Counted from the stretch's first letter, positions 7,778-15,843 are shown. The stretch: 64,000 nucleotides of DNA from Nocardioides baculatus (GCF_016735675.1 NZ_JAERSG010000004.1:62001-126000), one strand, 5' to 3'. Numbers and translations: made by a program. The notes: generated by a model from the sequence alone, not told the origin.

Positions 7778-8521
7778 TCAGCGGCCGAGCGTCGAGACCA
7801 GCAGCGCCCGGAGGCTCTCGAAGTGCCGCTCCGCCGACTCCTCGTCGTACATCGACGTGTCGGCCATCGAGTAGCCGTGCGGGCCGGGGAACACCTCGTT
7901 GACCGCCTCGAGCCCGGCGGCGTCGAGCGCCTCCCCCAGCGCGGCGACGGCCTCGGGCGGCATCGAGCCGTCGTGGTCGGCGTGGCCGAAGGCGAAGGCC
8001 GCCCGCGCGGTCGCGAGCGCGAGGTGCGGGCTGTCGGGAGCGTCCGTGACGAGCCCACCGCCGTGCCAGCCACCGACGGCCGCCACGCCGGTGTCGAGCC
8101 CGGCGGCGCGTACGGCGATCCGCGCACCCATGCAGTAGCCCGTGACGCCGACCCGGTGGCCGGTCACCTCCGGCAGCCCGCGCAGCGCGGCCAGGTAGAC
8201 CGGGAGGTCCTTCTCGACGAGGTCCGGCGTCAGCGCCTTGACCCGCGCCATCGCGCCGCCCATGAACGCCTCGCGCGCGCCGGCCTCGCGCAGGTCACCG
8301 GTCGGAGCGAGCTCGGACGCCGACCCCTCCCGGAAGAACACGTGCGGCACGAGCACGGTGTAGCCCCACGACGCGATCCGGTCGGCCATCTGCTCGATCT
8401 GCGGCCTCAGGCCGATCGCGTCGACGATGAACAGCACGCCCGGCGCGGGACCACCGCCCGGAGGGATCGCCACGTAGGCCTCCGCGTCGCCGTCGGGCAG
8501 GGACAGGGTGAGGGTGGGCAC
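7778..8521 (-). CDS. Dienelactone hydrolase family protein
   Basis: A 247-residue alpha/beta-hydrolase. GYCMGAR (about residues 123-129) holds the nucleophilic Cys of the dienelactone hydrolase type, which replaces the Ser of most hydrolases. The early part has GVLFIVDAIGLRPQIEQMADRIASWGYTVLVPHVFFR. The acid and base are likely AFGHADHDGSMP and VFPGPHGYSM. The family opens lactones or hydrolyses small esters; substrate is unknown. It starts with GTG, with TAGCCT 6 nt upstream. The lipoprotein gene follows within a few bases on the same strand, though functions look unrelated. Confidence 0.9.
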   Translation of the reverse strand: MPTLTLSLPDGDAEAYVAIPPGGGPAPGVLFIVDAIGLRPQIEQMADRIASWGYTVLVPHVFFREGSASELAPTGDLREAGAREAFMGGAMARVKALTPDLVEKDLPVYLAALRGLPEVTGHRVGVTGYCMGARIAVRAAGLDTGVAAVGGWHGGGLVTDAPDSPHLALATARAAFAFGHADHDGSMPPEAVAALGEALDAAGLEAVNEVFPGPHGYSMADTSMYDEESAERHFESLRALLVSTLGR

Positions 8522-8533
8522 GACCCGAGGCTA
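8522..8533 (-). promoter_or_regulatory. Predicted leaderless -10 of the dienelactone hydrolase gene
   Basis: On the minus strand TAGCCT (8533-8528) stands 6 nt before the GTG at 8521, the usual spacing for a leaderless actinobacterial transcript. Confidence 0.5.
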
Positions 8534-8546
8534 GCCAGACGGGCGA

Positions 8547-9719
8547 TCAGAGCTGTGACTGCACCCCGGCGAGGAGCTGCCGAGCCATCACGATCCGCTG
8601 GACCTGGTTGGTGCCCTCGTAGATCTGGGTGATCTTGGCGTCGCGCATCATCCGCTCGACCGGGTAGTCGCGGGTGAAGCCGTAGCCGCCGAGCACCTGC
8701 ACGGCGTTCACGGTGACCTCCATGGCGACGTCGGAGGCGAAGCACTTCGCGGCCGCGCCGAAGAACGTGAGGTCGTCGTCGCCGCGCTCCGAGCGGCCGG
8801 CAGCGGCGTACGTCATCTGACGGGCCGCCTCGACCTTCATGCCCATGTCGGCGAGCATGAACTGGAGGCCCTGGAAGTCGGCGATCGACTTCCCGAACTG
8901 CTGGCGCTCCTTGGCGTAGTCCAGGGCGTAGTCGAGCGCGCCCTGCGCGACACCGACGGCCTGCGCGGCGATCGTGACGCGGGTGTGGTCGAGGGTCTTC
9001 ATCGCGGTGGTGAAGCCGGTGCCCTCCTCGCCGATCATCCGGTCGGCGGGGATGCGGACCTTGTCGAGGTAGACCTCGCGGGTCGGCGAGCCCTTGATGC
9101 CGAGCTTCTTCTCCGGGGCACCGAAGGAGACGCCCTCGTCGGACTTCTCCACGACGAAGGCGGAGATGCCGCCGCGGGTCTTCTTCTCGGTGTCGGTGAC
9201 CGCCATGACGGTGTAGAACTCCGACTCGCCCGCGTTGGTGATCCAGCGCTTCACGCCGTCGAGCACCCACTCGTCGCCGTCGCGGACCGCGCAGGTCTTC
9301 ATGCTGCCCGCGTCGGAGCCGGCGTCGGGCTCGGAGAGGCAGTAGGAGAAGCCGCCCTCGCCGCGGGCGAGCGCGCCGAGGTACTTCTGCTTGAGCTCCT
9401 CGGAGCCCGCGATCTGCACCGGCAGCGAGCCAAGCTTGTTGACCGCCGGGATCAGCGAGGAGGAGACGCACGCGCGGGCGACCTCCTCGATCACCAGCAC
9501 GGTGGCGAGCGCGTCGGCCCCGGCGCCGCCGTACTCCTCCGGCACGTGGGGGGCGTGGAAGTCGGAGGCGAGCAGCGCGGCCGCGGCCTCGTGCGGGTAG
9601 CGGGCCTCCTCGTCGACCTCGGCAGCGAACGGTGCGATCTTGGCGTCGGCGACCGCACGGACCGCCTCGCGGATGGCCTGGTGCTCCTCGGAGAGGGCGT
9701 AGAGGGGGAACTCGCTCAT
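8547..9719 (-). CDS. Acyl-CoA dehydrogenase
   Basis: A 390-residue flavoprotein of the usual family length. YALSEEHQAIREAVRAVADAKIAPF forms the N-terminal helical domain. YCLSEPDAGSDAGSMKT and WITNAGESEFYTVMAV are the two classical signature regions of the FAD-binding beta domain. QVLGGYGFTRDYPVERMMRDAKI and QIYEGTNQVQRIVMARQL close the protein, with the Glu of YEGT as the probable catalytic base. The enzyme removes hydrogens at C2-C3 of an acyl-CoA and passes electrons to ETF; chain-length preference is not visible. The ATG at 9719 is chosen because TAGAAT lies 7 nt upstream. It is divergent from the CoA-binding protein gene. Confidence 0.93.
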   Translation of the reverse strand: MSEFPLYALSEEHQAIREAVRAVADAKIAPFAAEVDEEARYPHEAAAALLASDFHAPHVPEEYGGAGADALATVLVIEEVARACVSSSLIPAVNKLGSLPVQIAGSEELKQKYLGALARGEGGFSYCLSEPDAGSDAGSMKTCAVRDGDEWVLDGVKRWITNAGESEFYTVMAVTDTEKKTRGGISAFVVEKSDEGVSFGAPEKKLGIKGSPTREVYLDKVRIPADRMIGEEGTGFTTAMKTLDHTRVTIAAQAVGVAQGALDYALDYAKERQQFGKSIADFQGLQFMLADMGMKVEAARQMTYAAAGRSERGDDDLTFFGAAAKCFASDVAMEVTVNAVQVLGGYGFTRDYPVERMMRDAKITQIYEGTNQVQRIVMARQLLAGVQSQL

Positions 9720-9732
9720 ACCCCGGATTCTA
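9720..9732 (-). promoter_or_regulatory. Predicted leaderless -10 of acyl-CoA dehydrogenase 1
   Basis: TAGAAT on the minus strand (9732-9727) is 7 nt before the ATG at 9719. Confidence 0.5.
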
Positions 9733-9761
9733 GGACGTCCAAGCATTCTGGAGGAGGCGTC

Positions 9762-9773
9762 TACGGTGTGGTC
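9762..9773 (+). promoter_or_regulatory. Predicted leaderless -10 of the CoA-binding protein gene
   Basis: TACGGT (9762-9767) is 6 nt before the ATG at 9774. Together with the divergent element at 9727-9732, the 54-bp intergenic region would hold two back-to-back promoters. Confidence 0.5.
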
Positions 9774-10208
9774 ATGGCCACTCCCCCGACCCCGTCCTGG
9801 CAGGACCCCGAGACCGTCGACGCGCTGCTGCGGGCCGAGACCTGGGCCGTGGTCGGGCTGTCCGGCGACCCGTCGCGGACGGCGTACTCCATCGCGAGCC
9901 TGCTGCAGGAGCGCGGCAAGCGGGTCGTCCCGATCCACCCGATGTTCGCCGAGCCCGACGCGTCCGAGGTGCTCGGCGAGAAGGGGTACGCCGCGCTGGC
10001 GGACGTGCCGTTCGACATCGACGTCGTCGACGTCTTCCGGCGCTCGGAGGCGGCGGGCGAGTTCGCCGACCAGGCCGTGGAGGTGGGAGCCGGCGGCGTC
10101 TGGTTCCAGCTCGGCGTGATCGACGAGGACGCCTTCGCGCGCACCCTCGCGGCCGGGGTGCCGATGGTCATGGACACCTGTCCGGCCATCGAGTGGCGCA
10201 AGCGCTAG
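9774..10208 (+). CDS. CoA-binding (YccU-like) domain protein
   Basis: A 144-residue single Rossmann-type CoA-binding domain: TWAVVGLSGDPSRTAYSIASLLQERGKRVVPIHPMF, FDIDVVDVFRRSEAAGEFADQAVEVGAGGVWFQLGV and ending VMDTCPAIEWRKR. The arrangement VVGLS...S..I...L...G..V.PVNP, with a final MDxCP, is typical of stand-alone CoA-binding proteins of the YccU group. Their role is not well established; binding of CoA or acyl-CoA is the family expectation. Its stop overlaps the stop of the convergent kinase-like gene in the shared sequence CTAG. Confidence 0.88.
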   Translation: MATPPTPSWQDPETVDALLRAETWAVVGLSGDPSRTAYSIASLLQERGKRVVPIHPMFAEPDASEVLGEKGYAALADVPFDIDVVDVFRRSEAAGEFADQAVEVGAGGVWFQLGVIDEDAFARTLAAGVPMVMDTCPAIEWRKR

Positions 10209-11089
10209 TCCGTACGCACGCCCAGCTCGGCCAGCCGGCGCCGAGCGTCGGAGAGGCCCTTCTCGTTGTCGGCCCGCTCGATCCCGCCGGTGAGGTCGTC
10301 GGCTGCCAGCCGGCCGGCGAAGTAGACGCCCTGCACCACCTCGCGCATGCGACGGAAGGCGTCGAGGTGCCGGAGCTCGCCGTGGGCGAGGGGTCCGCGC
10401 GCGTCGTAGGCGTCGAGGAACGCCGTCGCGTGCTCGGCGCCCCCGAGGTACATCACCGCCGACGCGACGTCGTACAGCACCGGGCCCCGTGTCGACCCGG
10501 CCCAGTCGATCAGTCCGGTGGTGCCGGTCGCGTCGTCGTGGACGAACGCCTCAGGCGCGGGGTCGGCGTGCAGCGTGGCCCAGGTGAGCGCCAGCGGGTC
10601 GGTCTCGGCGCGCACGCCCGAGATGGCCGCGACCAGCCAGCCGTGCTCCGTGACGCCGGGCGCACCCGGCGCGAGCCAGTCCGCCGCGAACGTCGCCGTG
10701 GCCGGTTCGGGACCGAGGTCGGTCGCCGCGTGCACCCCGGCCAGGACGGTCGCGATCCACACCTGCTCGTCGTCCGACTCGCCCTCGAGCTCGCGCCCCG
10801 CCACGTGCTCGAGGAGCGCGAGGCCGGAGCCGTCGGGGGCGACCACGACGAGGCGGCCGTCGCGGGCGGGCAGCGGGCGCCCGGTGGCGAAGCCCGCGTC
10901 GGCGAGCGTCGTGGCGACCTCGCTGCCGGCGACGAGACCGGCCACCCCGCCCTCGGGCACGTGCTTGGCGACCCAGGTCGACCCGGCGTGCTCGACCAGC
11001 CACGTCTCGGAGTTCATCCCGCCGCCGAGCGGGCGCACGGGCGTCGTGACGCCCCAGTGCTCGACCAGCAGGGCGCTCGGGTCGATCAC
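10205..11089 (-). CDS. Aminoglycoside phosphotransferase (APH)-fold protein with altered catalytic motif
   Basis: A 294-residue kinase-fold protein. VRPLGGGMNSETWLVEHAGSTWVAKHVP is the ATP-binding N-lobe and GSGLALLEHVAGRELEG the hinge. The catalytic loop reads LHADPAPEAFVHDDATGTTGLIDWAG. The usual form is HGDxxxxN followed by a D-F/W-D element. Here the Asp is kept, the position that normally holds Asn appears to be Ala, and the second motif is IDWAG. Activity may therefore be unusual or absent. The GTG start at 11089 overlaps the stop of the upstream Gfo/Idh/MocA gene (GTGA), so the two are coupled. Substrate is unknown; a small-molecule kinase is as likely as a resistance enzyme. Confidence 0.82.
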   Translation of the reverse strand: MIDPSALLVEHWGVTTPVRPLGGGMNSETWLVEHAGSTWVAKHVPEGGVAGLVAGSEVATTLADAGFATGRPLPARDGRLVVVAPDGSGLALLEHVAGRELEGESDDEQVWIATVLAGVHAATDLGPEPATATFAADWLAPGAPGVTEHGWLVAAISGVRAETDPLALTWATLHADPAPEAFVHDDATGTTGLIDWAGSTRGPVLYDVASAVMYLGGAEHATAFLDAYDARGPLAHGELRHLDAFRRMREVVQGVYFAGRLAADDLTGGIERADNEKGLSDARRRLAELGVRTD

Positions 11090-12087
11090 GCGTCGAGGTC
11101 CACGCGCGCCTCGGTCATCGCGATGCCGAGCTGGCGCAGCGACTCCTCCAGCACCCACTGCACGTCGAGGGTGTCGGCCAGCGGCATGACCGGGCTCTCG
11201 GTCAGCCCGGCCGCGAGGCACTCCTGCACCTCGACGGCCTGGTGTGCATAGCCCCGCCCGGTCGCCGGGCGCTCGACGGTCTCGGCCTCCTGCCCGTTGC
11301 GGCGTACGACGATCCGGCTCGGGTGGTGGAACGGCGGCTCCAGCTCGATCGAGCCCTTCGTGCCCACGATGGTCGCCCGGCCCGGCACCTCCGCGGCGAG
11401 CGTGCTGGTCAGCGACGCCGCACGCCCGTCGGCATAGGACAGGTGGAAGGCGGCGGACGCGTCGGCCCCGTTGTCGTACGTCGTCCCGGTGACCGTCACG
11501 CCGTCGGGTCGGCCCAGGAGGTCCTGGGCGAACGAGATCGGGTAGACGCCGAGGTCGAGGACCGACCCGCCACCGAGCGCCAGGTCGAAGAGCCGGCTGG
11601 TCGGGTCGAAGTCACGCTGGGCGCAGAAGTTCGCCTGGACGAGCAGGAGGTCGCCGATCTCGCCCGCAGCGATCAGCTCGCGGGCGTGCACGACCGCCGG
11701 CTGGAAGCGGGTCCACATCGCCTCCATGCAGAAGACCTGCGCGGCACGCGCGGCGTCGACCACCTCCTGCGCGCCGGCGAGGGTGGCCGTGAAGGCCTTC
11801 TCGACCAGCAGCGGGGTGCCGCCGTCGATCGCGGCGAGCGCGAGGTCGTGGTGCTGCGGGTGGGGCGTCGCGACGTAGATGACGTCGACCGCGCCGTCGC
11901 GGCCGGCGGCGAGGAGGTCGGCGTAGGTGCCCGAGGCGGGCGCACCGAAGCGCCCGGCGAAGTCGGCGGCCGACCCGGGCGAGCGGCTGCCGACGAACGC
12001 GATCTCGGCGCCGGCCACGTGGGCGAGGTCCTCGGAGAAGGCCGCGGCCATCCCCCCGGTCGCGGCGATGCCCCAGCGAGTCGTCAT
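11086..12087 (-). CDS. Gfo/Idh/MocA-family NAD(P)-dependent oxidoreductase
   Basis: A 333-residue protein with an N-terminal Rossmann fold (WGIAATGGMAAAFSEDLAHVAGAEIAFVGSRSPGSAADFA) and DVIYVATPHPQHHDLALAAIDGGTPLLVEKAFTAT, where VEKA stands in place of the common EKP. The C-terminal substrate domain begins at MEAMWTRFQPAVVHARELIAAGEIGDLLLVQANF and has LGGGSVLDLGVYPISFA. The family oxidises or reduces sugars, cyclitols or diols; the precise substrate is unknown. It is the first gene of a two-gene unit with the APH-like gene. Its promoter hexamer overlaps the stop codon of lhgO upstream. Confidence 0.9.
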   Translation of the reverse strand: MTTRWGIAATGGMAAAFSEDLAHVAGAEIAFVGSRSPGSAADFAGRFGAPASGTYADLLAAGRDGAVDVIYVATPHPQHHDLALAAIDGGTPLLVEKAFTATLAGAQEVVDAARAAQVFCMEAMWTRFQPAVVHARELIAAGEIGDLLLVQANFCAQRDFDPTSRLFDLALGGGSVLDLGVYPISFAQDLLGRPDGVTVTGTTYDNGADASAAFHLSYADGRAASLTSTLAAEVPGRATIVGTKGSIELEPPFHHPSRIVVRRNGQEAETVERPATGRGYAHQAVEVQECLAAGLTESPVMPLADTLDVQWVLEESLRQLGIAMTEARVDLDA

Positions 12088-12099
12088 GGCGTCACCCTA
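12088..12099 (-). promoter_or_regulatory. Predicted leaderless -10 of the Gfo/Idh/MocA gene, overlapping the lhgO stop
   Basis: TAGGGT on the minus strand (12099-12094) is 6 nt before the ATG at 12087. Its first three bases, TAG, are also the lhgO stop codon. Confidence 0.5.
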
Positions 12100-13302
12100 G
12101 GACCCCTGCCACATCCGCTCGACCACATGCGCGGCGATGGCGAGGCTCGACGTCGCGCCCGGCGACGGGGCGTTGCGCACGCACGTGACGGCGTCGTCGC
12201 GGGTGATCCGGAAGTCGTCGACGAGGCTGCCGTCACGGTCGACCGCCTGGGCGCGCACGCCGGCGCCGGCGCGGCGCACGTCGCCGACGCCGATGTCCGG
12301 GACATAGCGCGACGCCCTGCCCATGAACACCCGCTGCGACGCGGATCCGACGACCTCCTCGACGCCCGTGCGCCAGTGCGCGCGCGCCATCCGCCAGGCA
12401 CCCGGCCAGGCCACGAGCTCGCGCAGGTCGCGGGCCGACACGTCGCGCCGGCGGTAGCCCTCACGGCGCGTGGCGAGCACCGCGTTGGGGCCGACCTCGA
12501 GCTCACCCGTCACCCGGCGGGTGAAGTGGACGCCGAGGAAGGGATAGCGCGGGTCGGGGACGGGGTAGACCATCCCGCGGACGAGGTCCTGCTTGGCCTC
12601 GGTGACGGCGAGGTACTCCCCGCGGAACGGCACGATCACCGGACCCCTGTCGTCGCCCGCGAGCGTCGCGACGCGGTCGGCCTGCAACCCGGCGGCCACC
12701 ACGACGTGGTCGAACCGCAGCGGCGCGTGGTCGCCCTCGACCGTCACCGCCGCGCCGTCGACCTGGCGGCGGATGCCGACCACCTCTGCGTCCAGCCGGA
12801 CCTGGCCGCCGGCGGCCTCGACCTCGCTCGCGATGGCCCGGGTGACGGCGACGTAGTCGGTGATCGCGGTCTCCGGCGAGTGCAGCGCTGCGAGCCCTGC
12901 GGCGTACGGCTCCACGTCCCGGACCTGCTCGCTCGTCAGCCGCCTCAGCCCGGGCACGCCGTTCGCGGCGGCGGTGCGCTCGAGGGCGTCGAACCGCCCC
13001 ATCTCGTCCGCATCGACGGCGACGACGAGCTTGCCGCACGCGACGTACGGGATCGCGTGCTCGGCGCAGAACTCGCGCAGCAGCGACCGGCCACGCGTGC
13101 AGAGCTCGGCCTTGAGGCTGCCCGGCTTGTAGTAGATGCCGGCGTGCACGACGCCGGAGTTGTGGCCGGTCTGGTGGGCGGCGAGGCGGTCCTCCTTCTC
13201 CAGCACCACGACCTCCGTGCCGGGTCGGCGGCGGACGATCTCGCGCGCGATCGCGACGCCGAGGATCCCGCCGCCGACGACTGCGATCCGCTGCTCCCCC
13301 AT
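12097..13302 (-). CDS. lhgO: L-2-hydroxyglutarate oxidase/dehydrogenase
   Basis: A FAD-dependent oxidoreductase of about 401 residues. RIAVVGGGILGVAIAREIV is the dinucleotide-binding motif, followed by VVVLEKEDRLAAHQTGHNSGVVHAGIYYKPGSLKA, the sequence that distinguishes LhgO from other DAO-type flavoproteins. FRGEYLAVTE, YPVPDPRYPFLGVHFTR and GPNAVLATRREGY are also characteristic. The enzyme oxidises L-2-hydroxyglutarate to 2-oxoglutarate, a metabolite-repair or lysine-catabolism step. The ATG at 13302 gives the compact start MGEQRIAVVGGG; a GTG at 13329 would add nine residues. It is divergent from the ArfB-like gene. Confidence 0.9.
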   Translation of the reverse strand: MGEQRIAVVGGGILGVAIAREIVRRRPGTEVVVLEKEDRLAAHQTGHNSGVVHAGIYYKPGSLKAELCTRGRSLLREFCAEHAIPYVACGKLVVAVDADEMGRFDALERTAAANGVPGLRRLTSEQVRDVEPYAAGLAALHSPETAITDYVAVTRAIASEVEAAGGQVRLDAEVVGIRRQVDGAAVTVEGDHAPLRFDHVVVAAGLQADRVATLAGDDRGPVIVPFRGEYLAVTEAKQDLVRGMVYPVPDPRYPFLGVHFTRRVTGELEVGPNAVLATRREGYRRRDVSARDLRELVAWPGAWRMARAHWRTGVEEVVGSASQRVFMGRASRYVPDIGVGDVRRAGAGVRAQAVDRDGSLVDDFRITRDDAVTCVRNAPSPGATSSLAIAAHVVERMWQGS

Positions 13303-13354
13303 GTCGCAGACGGTCGCGTCCCGCTCCACCCGGCGTCAACCCCACAATGGGGGC

Positions 13355-13792
13355 ATGCGCGACCTCCACGTCCCGGCCGGCCCCGGCCTCCCCGACGGCC
13401 TGGTCGTTCCCGCCGCCGAGCTCGTCGAGCGGTTCTCGAAGTCACCCGGCCCCGGGGGTCAGTCGGTCAACACCACGGACTCCCGCGTCGAGCTGGAGTA
13501 CGACGTCGCGTCCTCGGCGGTCCTCACCTCGACCCAGCGGGCCAGGGCACTGCGCCGCTGGCCCTCCGGCACCGTCTCGATCGCCGCCTCCGAGCACCGG
13601 TCCCAGCACCGCAACCGGGTCGCCGCCCGGGAGCGTCTGGCCGAGATGCTTCGCGAGGCCCTCGCGCCCCCGCCGCCTCCCCGTCGGGCGACCCGACCCA
13701 CCCGCGGGTCGAAGGAGCGGCGGCTGAAGTCGAAGAAGGAGCGCGCGCAGACCAAGGCGCTCCGCGGTCGGGTGCGCGGGCGGCCGGAGTAG
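13355..13792 (+). CDS. arfB: ArfB/YaeJ-like peptidyl-tRNA hydrolase (GGQ protein)
   Basis: A 145-residue protein with the class I release-factor catalytic domain only: ERFSKSPGPGGQSVNTTDSRVELEYDV, in which GGQ is the hydrolytic motif. The codon-recognition domains of RF1 and RF2 are absent. The C-terminus is a basic tail (RATRPTRGSKERRLKSKKERAQTKALRGR), as in ArfB, where it enters the empty mRNA channel of stalled ribosomes. The family frees non-stop ribosomes by hydrolysing peptidyl-tRNA. CACAAT stands 6 nt before the ATG, a weaker leaderless -10. The stop abuts the convergent purE stop. Confidence 0.88.
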   Translation: MRDLHVPAGPGLPDGLVVPAAELVERFSKSPGPGGQSVNTTDSRVELEYDVASSAVLTSTQRARALRRWPSGTVSIAASEHRSQHRNRVAARERLAEMLREALAPPPPPRRATRPTRGSKERRLKSKKERAQTKALRGRVRGRPE

Positions 13793-14335
13793 CTAGAAGC
13801 CGACCTTGCTCCCGCTGCCCTTCGCCGCGCTGCGTACGGCGTCGCCCTTGGCGTGGGCGGTCTCGGCGAGGCCTGCGGCGTAGTCGACGAGACGTTGCTG
13901 GAGGTCGGAGTCGCTGGTGGCCAGGATGCGGGCGGCGAGGATGCCCGCGTTCTTGGCATTGCCGATGGCGACGGCGGCGACCGGGATCCCGCCGGGCATC
14001 TGGACGATGGAGAGGAGGGAGTCCATGCCGTCGAGGTACTTCAGCGGGACCGGGACGCCGATCACCGGCAGCGGCGTGACCGAGGCGAGCATGCCGGGCA
14101 GGTGGGCCGCTCCCCCGGCGCCGGCGATGATCACCGACAGCCCGCGGGTGTGCGCCTGCTGGCCCCACTCGATCATCTCGGTGGGCATCCGGTGGGCGGA
14201 GACCACGTCGGCCTCCCACACCACGCCCAGCTCGGTGAGGACCTCACCGGCGGCCTGCATGACCGGCCAGTCGGAGTCCGAGCCCATCACGATGCCGACC
14301 TTCACGGTCGGGCTCCCAGCGGTCTCGTCGGTCAT
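13793..14335 (-). CDS. purE: N5-carboxyaminoimidazole ribonucleotide mutase PurE
   Basis: A 180-residue class I Pur[23 protein letters not shown] and [42 protein letters not shown] carry the CO2/nucleotide-binding motifs GSDSD and SAHR and the catalytic His of [36 protein letters not shown] is also conserved. The enzyme converts N5-CAIR to CAIR in purine synthesis. It starts 3 nt after the purK stop and is cotranscribed with it. The C-terminus is slightly extended and Lys/Ser-rich ([10 protein letters not shown]). Confidence 0.97.
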   Translation of the reverse strand: MTDETAGSPTVKVGIVMGSDSDWPVMQAAGEVLTELGVVWEADVVSAHRMPTEMIEWGQQAHTRGLSVIIAGAGGAAHLPGMLASVTPLPVIGVPVPLKYLDGMDSLLSIVQMPGGIPVAAVAIGNAKNAGILAARILATSDSDLQQRLVDYAAGLAETAHAKGDAVRSAAKGSGSKVGF

Positions 14336-14338
14336 CAG

Positions 14339-15508
14339 TCACTCACTCTCATTGCCGAGGTCGCCGCGGAACCACGCGGCGGCGTGCCGGGCGCGCTCGA
14401 GGCAGTCGTCGAGGTCGTCGCCGTAGGCGTTGACGTGGCCGACCTTGCGGCCGGGCCGGAGGTCCTTGCCGTAGAAGTGCACGCGCAGCTGCGGGTCGCG
14501 GGCCATCGCGTGCGGGAGGCCGTCGTAGAGCCGGCCGGTGTCGGTGGGTCCGCCGAGGATGTTGACCATCACGGTCCAGCGCTCACGCGGGGCCGGCGAA
14601 CCCAGCGGGAGGTCCATGACGGCGCGCAGATGATTCTCGAACTGGGACGTCACGGCGCCGTCCTGGGACCAGTGGCCGGTGTTATGGGGGCGCATCGCCA
14701 GCTCGTTGACCAGGATCCGACCGTCGGTCGTCTCGAAGAGCTCGACGGCGAGGATGCCCGTGACGTCGAGCGCACCGGCGATCCGCAGGGCGATCTCCTG
14801 CGCCTGACCGGCCAGGGCGGGCGAGAGGTCCGGCGCGGGGGCGACGACCTCGTGGCAGATGCCGTCGAGCTGGGTCGAGGCGACGACCGGGTAGGCCGCG
14901 GCCTGGCCGCTCGGGGAGCGGGCGACGAGGGCCGACAGCTCGCGGCGGAAGTCGACGAGCTCCTCGGCGAGCACCTCGACACCGGCAGCCGCGGCGGCGG
15001 CGAAGGCGACCCCGGCCTCGTCGAGGGCGCGCACCACCCAGACGCCCTTGCCGTCATAGCCGCCCCGCGTGGTCTTGAGGACGCACGGCAGGCCGAAGTC
15101 GGCGACCTCCTCGGTCGTCGTCACCACGGCGTTGCGCGGGCACGGCACGTCCAGCTCGGCGAGACGGCGGCGCATGACGGCCTTGTCCTGGGCATGGACG
15201 AGCGCGTCCGGCCCGGGGCGTACGGCCACACCGTCCGCCTCGAGCGCGTGGAGGTGGTCCGTCGGGACGTGCTCGTGGTCGAAGGTGACCACGGCCGCGC
15301 CCTCGGTGACGCGACGGAGCGTGGGGAGGTCGGTGTGGTCACCGACGAGCTGGTCGGGGATCACCTGGGCGGCGGAGACGCCTTCAGCCTCGGCGAGCAG
15401 GCGCAGCGGCAGGCCGAGCGCGATCGCGGGCTGCGCCATCATCCGGGCGAGCTGGCCGCCCCCGATGACGGCGAGCGTGGGAGCGCGGTGGGAGCCGGTC
15501 GAGGACAC
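14339..15508 (-). CDS. purK: 5-(carboxyamino)imidazole ribonucleotide synthase PurK
   Basis: A 389-residue ATP-grasp enzyme. TLAVIGGGQLARMMAQPAIALGLPLRLLAEAEG is the N-terminal domain. RRRLAELDVPCPRNAVV and LPCVLKTTRGGYDGKGVWVVR form the ATP-grasp lid. ILAVELFETTDGRILVNELAMRPHNTGHWSQDGAVTSQFENHLRAVMDLPLGSP carries the metal-binding Glu and Asn residues. It makes N5-CAIR from AIR, bicarbonate and ATP. The start is GTG at 15508 with TAGGCT 6 nt upstream. purE follows directly. The small orphan winged-helix gene lies upstream on the same strand. Confidence 0.97.
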   Translation of the reverse strand: MSSTGSHRAPTLAVIGGGQLARMMAQPAIALGLPLRLLAEAEGVSAAQVIPDQLVGDHTDLPTLRRVTEGAAVVTFDHEHVPTDHLHALEADGVAVRPGPDALVHAQDKAVMRRRLAELDVPCPRNAVVTTTEEVADFGLPCVLKTTRGGYDGKGVWVVRALDEAGVAFAAAAAAGVEVLAEELVDFRRELSALVARSPSGQAAAYPVVASTQLDGICHEVVAPAPDLSPALAGQAQEIALRIAGALDVTGILAVELFETTDGRILVNELAMRPHNTGHWSQDGAVTSQFENHLRAVMDLPLGSPAPRERWTVMVNILGGPTDTGRLYDGLPHAMARDPQLRVHFYGKDLRPGRKVGHVNAYGDDLDDCLERARHAAAWFRGDLGNESE

Positions 15509-15520
15509 GACCGGAGCCTA
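15509..15520 (-). promoter_or_regulatory. Predicted leaderless -10 of purKE
   Basis: TAGGCT on the minus strand (15520-15515) is 6 nt before the GTG at 15508. It lies in the short gap after the winged-helix gene, so purKE can be transcribed on its own. Confidence 0.5.
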
Positions 15521-15528
15521 TCGACCGC

Positions 15529-15843
15529 TCAGCTGGCGATCCGCGCCGCCGTCTCGAAGCGGAGGCCGCGACCGCGGTGGGTCGTGATCAGCGTCGGGTT
15601 GCGCGGGTCGTCGTCGAGCTTGCGACGCAGCCACCCGAGGTGCACGTCGATGGTCTTGGAGTTCGTGTAGAACGACGTCTGCCACACGTCCGCCATCAGC
15701 TCGCTGCGCGTGACGATGTCACCGGGGCGCGCCATCAGAGCCTGCAGGAGCTGGAACTCCTTGCGGCTCAGGCGGATCTCACGGTCGCCCCGCCACACCT
15801 GTCGCGTGCCCGGGTCCAGTCGCACGTCTTGCACAGCCAACAC
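15529..15843 (-). CDS. Orphan OmpR/PhoB-type winged-helix regulator without receiver domain
   Basis: A 104-residue protein made of a complete OmpR/PhoB C-terminal DNA-binding domain and nothing else: RQVWRGDREIRLSRKEFQLL, then ALMARPGDIVTRSELMADVW, SKTIDVHLGWLRRKLDDDP and TLITTHRGRGLRFE. No receiver domain precedes it; the 106 bp upstream to the cyclase gene could not encode one. The GTG at 15843 is chosen because TACGTT stands 7 nt before it. Further in-frame GTG and TTG codons lie within the next three codons. It presumably binds tandem sites as in PhoB, but cannot be phosphorylated in the usual way. It sits between an adenylate cyclase and purKE; targets are unknown. Confidence 0.85.
   Translation of the reverse strand: MLAVQDVRLDPGTRQVWRGDREIRLSRKEFQLLQALMARPGDIVTRSELMADVWQTSFYTNSKTIDVHLGWLRRKLDDDPRNPTLITTHRGRGLRFETAARIAS

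Noticed and set aside
11242..14079. A 945-codon plus-strand open frame across the oxidoreductase and lhgO genes
   Set aside because: It runs opposite to two well-supported genes with conserved motifs and encodes an Arg/Gly/Val-rich sequence. It is an antisense artefact.
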